Origin: Clitoria ternatea
Taxonomy: Eukaryota; Streptophyta; Magnoliopsida; Fabales; Fabaceae
Length of the DNA: 64,000 nucleotides
NCBI GenBank assembly: GCA_037962975.1
Contig: CM075676.1
Location: 23,803,001-23,867,000 of the forward strand
Reading direction: 5' to 3'
Shown here piece by piece: positions 57,389-64,000 of this stretch. The position numbers and the translations under genes are program-made. Position 1 is the first letter of the stretch. Every line of letters begins with the position of its first letter. A model generated the notes under the pieces. The model did no database searches, had not been told where the DNA came from, and worked only from the letters and a program-made list of their open reading frames with translations.

Positions 57389-59585
57389 ATATTTGGTATC
57401 AAAAGTCTAACTCCTCTCCTTTTCATTTCTTTAGATCTGAATTTGTGTGTTGAGATTCCAAATTTCTACTTCTAGAATATGAATTCTCCTTGTCTCTAGC
57501 TTCAATTTGATATATCATATGTGAAATTCCACCAAAAATTTTAAAAGTTATCACTTTTTCATTTTTTAGATCTACTTAGTTTGACTTTGAATTTTGCAAA
57601 GCGTCTTCATATTTTTTTTACTGCACTACTCTGAAATATAACCTCAAAGTTTGAAAAAAATTGAGCAAAAAATTTTAGTCAACTCTTGTTGACCTTTGGT
57701 GCCTTATGCTACAAGTTACCTCTTCTTTCTTGCTTTTTCTTGCATTTTCTTTGCATATTGTGAGTTGTTTGTGTCATTTTCATATTTTAGTTTGAAATTC
57801 CAGATCTGAACCATTTCTATTTTGTGTAATAATATGTGTGCCTCTTACATGTTTGTTGATTTGTTTTCATGTCTTTAGCCTTCCTAGTTAATGTCTTAGG
57901 TTAAGGAGCTTGTTTCCATGTGTTTCTAGGCTATTTTCTTTGCATTTGCCATTGGTTTTAATTGCTGGATTCTTAGGCATTTTATTAAATATAATTGAAG
58001 TGCCTAACAAGCTCCTTGTGTTGGTTTTATCCATCTCAATTTAAGGTGGATTTTGTTGCTCATTTGCTTGTAGGTTGTTAGCATTCCTTATGTGTGTTGT
58101 TTCCAGTTTATTTTAATTTTTCCAGAACCTTTGTGTCATTCTTTGCATGATATTTTTATGTTTATTTTAATGTCATTTGTGCTCTAAATCCTTGCCTTCC
58201 ATTGCATTACACTTGTGGAAGAAGATGCTTCCATTTACCTAGTTGTAGTTTCCTAGTGTTGTTCCTTTTGTGCACCTTATTGGAGCATTATGTGATTCTA
58301 TTTTTGCTGCAGTTTTTTGAGTAAAAAAATAGGGGAAATATAAAAAAATAAGTGAAAAAAGTGTGAAAAGAAAAGAGTTTAAAAGGTCCATTGTTTATGC
58401 ATTTAGTTGCTCATTTTCTTAGCAAAAAGTGTGAAAAAGTGCATTAAAATCCCTTACAAATAATAATAAAAAATTCCAGCAGGTGAAATTTTTCTTGTGA
58501 AGTACTTAAATTGCTCTTTTTGTGTTGTATTGTGCACTTGTGTTAAGGGAAAAAAGCTTTGGAAACTATATAAAGAGGTGTTGGTCTTGTAAGCATTCTA
58601 GAGTTTCTAGTTTACCTTTGTGTGCCTTCTTTCTTTGCTTGCATTTATTTTCTTGTTTGTCTTGTTTGTATCTTAGTTTGTCATATTATTTTCCCACTCT
58701 TGTACACCTTCATTCTTTAAGCTTTTGTTACTTGTCAAGTTCTTGTTTGTCATATCACTTTCCTTTTGGTTTAGCTTCCTATTTTTCCTTTTCTTGCTTG
58801 TCTGTTTCTCTCTAAGTTTTGTCATTTGAGTATTTTTCTTTTTGACATTCTTGAGATTAAGGATTGTTAAGGACATCACTATTTGGGTAACATCTTAGAA
58901 AGTTTGAGATTTGACTTGAGAAATTGACCTAAGGCAAACTACAAGTATAAAGAGCTTAGTGTTTGAGAGAATACACTTTGTAAGGCTAAGAGAGCAAAGA
59001 CTTTGAGTTTCTTTTTCCTTTTTTTTTATTACTTGTGCTAACCATTACTTTGAGTTTTCAAGTGTTTTCTTTGTAGCTTGGTGGATTACCTTGGCATTGG
59101 AGAAAGCCTGGGAAGACCTTTTGTATTGGAGAGCCATTTTTGTAATAGTTTAGGAAATTGTGTTTGATTTGTATTTTCTTTTCCCTTGTATTTTGGGACT
59201 TTATTTTTAAGTACTTTTCTTAAGTCCTTGTATTTGAACATTAAGGACTTTGGACTTTGGACTTTGAATTTTAATTAGTTGATTATGAGTAATTACGCTT
59301 AGGACTTAGTTTATTTTTGTGCACCCGACTAGTTTGTGTTAGTTTAGTGTAAGTTCGTTTTTTGCATGATAGGCCTAGTTTAAATTTTTGTACCACCGAC
59401 TAGTTTGCGTTACTTGATTTCTAGTTAGTATAAGTGCATTTTTACATGCTAGGCTTAGTTTAAATTTTGCACCCGACTAGTTTTGTCCACTTGCTTTCTT
59501 TGTTGTGTTTCCTTGCTTTGCCTTTGTGTTATTTTCTTTTTAGGTCTTAGAACACTTTGTCTATCTCTTGTATCTTGCATTATAA

Positions 59586-60564
59586 CATGTCATCATATAG
59601 TGAGAGAGAGAGATCCTACCCCCCACATGAGATTAATCTTAGAAAAATTAAATAACATGTCCATTAGGTTAGATAACCTAGAATATAGGGAGGATAGAGA
59701 AAGAACCACTAGACATCGTAGGCATAATAGACATAGACATAACGATGAAACTAGTGAGGTCGAGAATAGGCATCATAGGAGGCACCATGGGCCTCATGAG
59801 AAGGGTGGCTTGAGTGAGGTCAAGTTAGAGGTCCCACCTTTCCATGGAAAAAAAATGATGTAGAAGCCTACCTTATTAGGAGATGAAAGTTGAGCAACTT
59901 TTCACCTCCCACCAAACCAAAAATGAAAAAAAGGTTAGGATTTCCATCCTAAGTTTCCAAAACTATGAACTAGTATGGTGGACCCAAATCCTTAAAGATA
60001 GGAAGAAAGACCATTTCTCACCCATTGATGAATGAGATGATTTGAAGGCTTTACTTAGGAAGCGGTATGTCTCTTCCTATTATAGGGGTGAGTTATTGGC
60101 CAAGCTCCCAAGGGTCCAAAAGTATGGAGGATTACCATAAAGCCTTAGAAATGGCTATGATTAAGGCCAATATTGAGGAGGATAAAGAAATCCTCATGTA
60201 TAGATTTCTACATGGTCTTAATCATAATATTAGGAAAATAGTGGAACTTCTACCTCATGTGTGGACATTATGGAGCTTCTCCATCAATGCAAACAAGTAG
60301 AATCTTAACTCATGGATGAAGCTTCTTACTATAAAAGGGATTCCAAACCCTTTAGGCCTAAGTGGAAAGGCAAAGAAGACTCCATCCCACAAAAAAAGGA
60401 TAGTTGGAGAAAGGGTAGAGAGCATGAAGTGGATACTTCATCTCTTAGGCTTAAGAGTGAGGTTTATAAGGATCATCCCCTTACACAACCTTCTAAACAC
60501 ACCCTTTCTAACAATACTTACTATCGTGACTCCAAGGATGCAGGTTCACGCTTCATATGTCTCG
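59586..60564 (+). pseudogene. gag remnant, frameshifted
   Basis: A start-like MSSYSERERSYPPHE leads, after a slip, into LEKLNNMSIRLDNLEYRED, an Arg/His-rich segment and VKLEVPPFHGK. Further frames give QNYELVWWTQILKDRKKDHF, LLRKRYVSSYYRGELLAKLP and DYHKALEMAMIKANIEEDKE. This is the usual order of a plant gypsy capsid domain. Several indels and stops interrupt it, and it breaks off where a zinc knuckle would follow. Confidence 0.75.
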
Positions 60565-63500
60565 TGTAATGGCGTCTACTAGAGGCATTTACTGAAGATA
60601 CTCGGGACCTCATCCATGCTCTCCTTGACCTTCGACTAACAGAATCAATAGGAAAATATACAAAGAAAACTAGAGGGGTAAGTGTGTACTCTAAACCCTT
60701 AGGTTCTCATGCGAGGGCATATTATCATAGCCATACATAATCTCAGAGTAACATCAATAAAGTATTATATACAGACATAACTATAACTCACAAAAGGTTA
60801 GTCAATCATATGTTATACATGAGTTAGGCGTTTTATGAATTATCTTGATTAGGTTTCATGATGCGAATAGTGCCCAAGATCTCATCATCATCACAATCAT
60901 ATCTCTACAGTACGTCTATTGGGAGGAATACATATTCGCTAGAGTGACCAAAGCTCACCAAGTTCCCACAATCAATAAGGGTAAAGAACACACACGTCCC
61001 AATAATTATGGATCCATCACATACACATATCGTGATCATATTCAAATGGAATTGGCTCTACATAGTTCTAGTAACACTCACCTTTAGTCCAACTACACCA
61101 GGCTTGCTACAGACAGCTTGACCTCATGCACAACTCTGAGCCATTATGTGCCCGACCCAGTTGTACTCCTAAGATCTCCCTACTAATTGAGCAACTATGT
61201 CCTACAATGTACCTATTACTGATGCTCTAGGACTCACAATTCAGCTCATGATTTGAGCATATGCACATGGTGCAGGATGCATTCACTTTACTTTATCTCT
61301 TGTTCCTATTAACCAAGTGTCAGGTGGAATCCCTATGTCCGGTGTCCCTCATCCTTAATACGTCAGGTATACTTTGTTAATACGTGCCATAATTTTGATA
61401 AAAGAATCGTATAATCTTGAAATTTTGTGCCTAAGTCTTGGTCACATACTAAATTTCTTTTAGGAGTACTAAGACTAGGATCTAGATGAAAACTTAATTC
61501 TTAAGTGAATCATAGAAACCTATCGATCATTTGAGAAACTTGTCAGTTAACCCATTCAAGTCTATCGAGACTTACTAGGTTTTGCTTTATTTTACCAATT
61601 TAACGGAAACGTCACTGCATCATAATTTTTTCTTCGAGCTCTATTTCCCTTGGTATGAAAACTAGTATTATTCACATGAAAAAATTGAATCATGATACGT
61701 GGCTTATATAAAGTTCTAGACTATATATATATATATTTTAATTTCTCAGACCGATTTGGTGAACATCGTACCGATCGCATTTATTAGCCACGAAGCTTTA
61801 TTCTTCAACCTTAGGGCTAACAACCTTTTTGAGTTTATTTTAATAAAGTTATTTTATAAAAGCACCTTCTAAATCATGTGATGGCATTTCATCCTAAAAT
61901 CACTTAAAATATGCGTAAGTCATTTTTCTCGTCGGTTTTGTTGGAAACTTCATTCTTAACGTATTTTTGTTAGAAAACTCTGATTCGCGTGATTCCAAAG
62001 CAAAAAGTGATTAACTTTTAAAATCCTATAATCATCACATAAAATAATTATTGAATTCTATCCAGAATTTGGTTTTTTTTAAAATACTCATTTATCAAGA
62101 AAAATGTTATTTTTTTCATTCAAGACGTCGTCGATCGCGCTTAAGGACAAGTCACTGCTCAATGCCTTTGTCATCTTTTTTTCACGTGTGGGCAGTAACC
62201 CTCACTTAACTATATTATACATAATTTTCAATAATAATTTATAGAATAAAGACATTGTGCTCGTCCACCTTTATACCTTCTATACATACATGTTTTTTCG
62301 TGTGTTCTCGGCTAAGGATTCGCACCGACACTCAGGGCTTTTTGCATTGTTTTCCAAACAGCGACTTAACTTAATTATTTTCATCACATCTGGCTCATTA
62401 AAACAGCCACACGACACCCATTTATCAAGTCTAAAAAATTATTCAAGCAAGCACCATAATATTGAAAAATAACATACATCGTACCATAAATTTTTCAAGC
62501 ATCATCATATGCAATTTAGAATTTTTAAGGACTCCATGATAACTCACCACACAGCCACGATTTCAAGCATATATCACTCATAAAATTTAGACTTTAACAC
62601 ATGCAAATGAAGATCATAACTATAGGCACTATAAACACACCATGCAAGGGAAAAGACAACATTTTTACCACTTATTTTAAACATGCAAGGCCATTCATTT
62701 ATCATAATCACAACTAGCCCCCTAGTCCAACATTTGCAAGGTTCAAAAACACATTTTTAAGGCACAACAACAATGCTGGACTAAAGGCTATGCATGAGCC
62801 AAAAGGCCATCCAAGTCATGGTTCAAAAAACAAGGTTTTTCCTCCATCAAAACTCACTTTTCCAACGTAAAAGCTTGGCTGTCCAACCTTAGAAATAAGA
62901 GAAAAAACTTCATTTCCAACCATAACTAGAGTAAATATCCTAGGTAGACCCTTACTCACCCACGCATGTAAGAAATCTAAGAGAAAAAGTAAGAGAAACT
63001 CCCTCTATTTGAAAATAGAGCACATAACTATGGAGAAGGAAGAGTGACTTTCAAGCTCTTCTTCTTCTTTGCTTCAAGACACTTAAGGTGGCTAGATGAA
63101 GGATCGGTGTGGTGGTAGTGGTTGTTGGATAGTGGAAAGGAAAAGAGGTAAAGAGATGAAGAAGAAAAATGAGAGAAAATTAAGAGGAAGTGGAGCCTTG
63201 AGGTTTCGGCCAAGACAGTGAAATGAGAGAATGGGAAAATATTCAAACCTTGCATAGATTGTGAATATATAGGCAAGGTGAGTGAAAAATCCAGCCAAAA
63301 GGGTATGCCTTAAATGGCTGGTGAGTAGGAATTAATTAATAAAATAAGTGGTAGTGGAATTGTGAGGTGTAACCATGAAAAGTTGACACTTTTCTAGAAT
63401 TTTCAAATTTGTTTTGTTGAGATTTTGGAAAAATAATGAACAAGAAAGTTATAGATCCTTCTTTCCTTTTTTCAACAAGCTAGAGAATATTAAATTTTGA

Positions 63501-64000
63501 TCACTAGGGTGAAAGTTATGCCAGAATTACTAAAGACTGTCCAAACAGGACATGCACTGATGAGTCAGTGGTTTAAAATAAAAATTGAGAATTTTAGGCT
63601 TGAAATTAGCTTTTAGTGTCTTCGTAAGAATTGTAGAAGGTTTTTTTATAAGAATTTTAAGATAAGAATCACTTGATTTTGATAACTATAGAGAAAATTA
63701 TGTCTAAAATATTGAAAGATGTAGTTTGTTGCATGAATTTTCTTGATTTAAATCTTGAAATAAAAACTAGGAGTTGTGTTTAGAATTAGGCTTCGGGTCC
63801 TATATAAGATCGTAGGAACATTTGTTATGAAGATTTTGAGACAATAATCACTCAAATTAAACACTTGTAGCATAAGTTGGGCAAAAAATGGTGAAATATG
63901 CATAATAGGCCATGAGACAAAATTTGAGTTTTTCTCAATTTATCAAATGGTTGCAATTCTTGATTAATTGGCTCAGTCCCCACCATCCACCATCCTCTAG
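60565..64000 (-). repeat. Minus-oriented long LTR, running off the window
   Basis: It begins TGTAATGGCGTC directly against the broken gag. AT-rich and non-coding. A CTATATATTC box on the minus strand (63272-63263) and a following leader give the orientation. The section 63330-63720 matches 39833-40330 in the nest. The right terminus is beyond 64000, so solo or full element cannot be told. Confidence 0.58.

Larger units (their letters stand above)
56678..60564 (+). mobile_element. 5' part of a Ty3/gypsy element (LTR, leader, broken gag)
   Basis: It consists of a probable LTR (about 56678-57388), a PBS-like TTTGGTATCAAAAG at 57390-57403, a 2.2 kb leader and a frameshifted gag. The element is cut at about 60565 by an LTR terminus of another family, so pol and the 3' LTR are missing or outside the window. 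The gag wording resembles plant gypsy gag with a PPFHGK motif; lineage not assigned. Confidence 0.65.

Noticed and set aside
59483..59585. An N-terminal membrane-like extension of the gag at 59586
   Set aside because: The hydrophobic run is leader sequence read in another frame; the gag-like start is at 59586.

Overview
This window is plant nuclear DNA. It is AT-rich, has multi-exon genes with short exons and GT-AG introns, and is full of LTR retrotransposons. Two intact housekeeping-type genes on the minus strand are the only host genes I can support. They encode V-type H+-ATPase subunit H (11 coding exons, 452 aa) and a DA1-type UIM/LIM/metallopeptidase growth regulator (11 coding exons, 526 aa). 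The protein sequences, an Au-like SINE and the ATCGAT-centred motifs in one LTR suggest a eudicot, most likely a phaseoloid legume. The species is inference.

Layout: 1-2160 is unassigned AT-rich DNA. 2161-6975 is a decayed Ty3/gypsy element (long LTR, PBS, gag and protease remnants). 7406-7888 is a TRIM miniature element with perfect target-site duplication (TSD). 8233-17559 is the VHA-H coding span; its introns hold a rearranged TRIM array, an Au-like SINE, a 2.5 kb solo LTR and two MITEs. About 18.2-41 kb is a retrotransposon nest. Its base is a minus-oriented LTR-like sequence, interrupted by a solo LTR (18620-20890, TSD CTCAG) and by a 3.65 kb net solo LTR (23897-39827, TSD CAACC). The second solo LTR carries a Tat-type solo LTR (24163-24890, TSD ACAAT) and a complete 11.5 kb Tat-type gypsy element (28272-39813, TSD AATGG).

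The complete element has its gag-pro-RT-RNaseH-INT gene on the minus strand. Facing it on the plus strand, between the integrase end and the 3' LTR, is a separate antisense gene with its own TATA box, a probable 85-nt intron and a coiled-coil C-terminal half. Both genes are broken. Twelve premature stops interrupt the polyprotein; ten are TAG and none is TGA, which points to C-to-T decay at methylated CHG sites.

About 41.0-44.1 kb is an older Tat-type pol relic split by a possible copia LTR. 45269-50259 is DA1, with a 322-bp TRIM in one intron and an inferred 5' UTR intron. 51.7-56.7 kb holds nothing I recognise. 56.7-60.6 kb is a plus-strand gypsy fragment (LTR, PBS, broken gag), cut by a minus-oriented LTR that runs off the window end and resembles the basal LTR of the nest.

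All coordinates were read by eye. Exon joins rest on splice consensus, unbroken phase and family knowledge, not on transcripts. No database search was possible.
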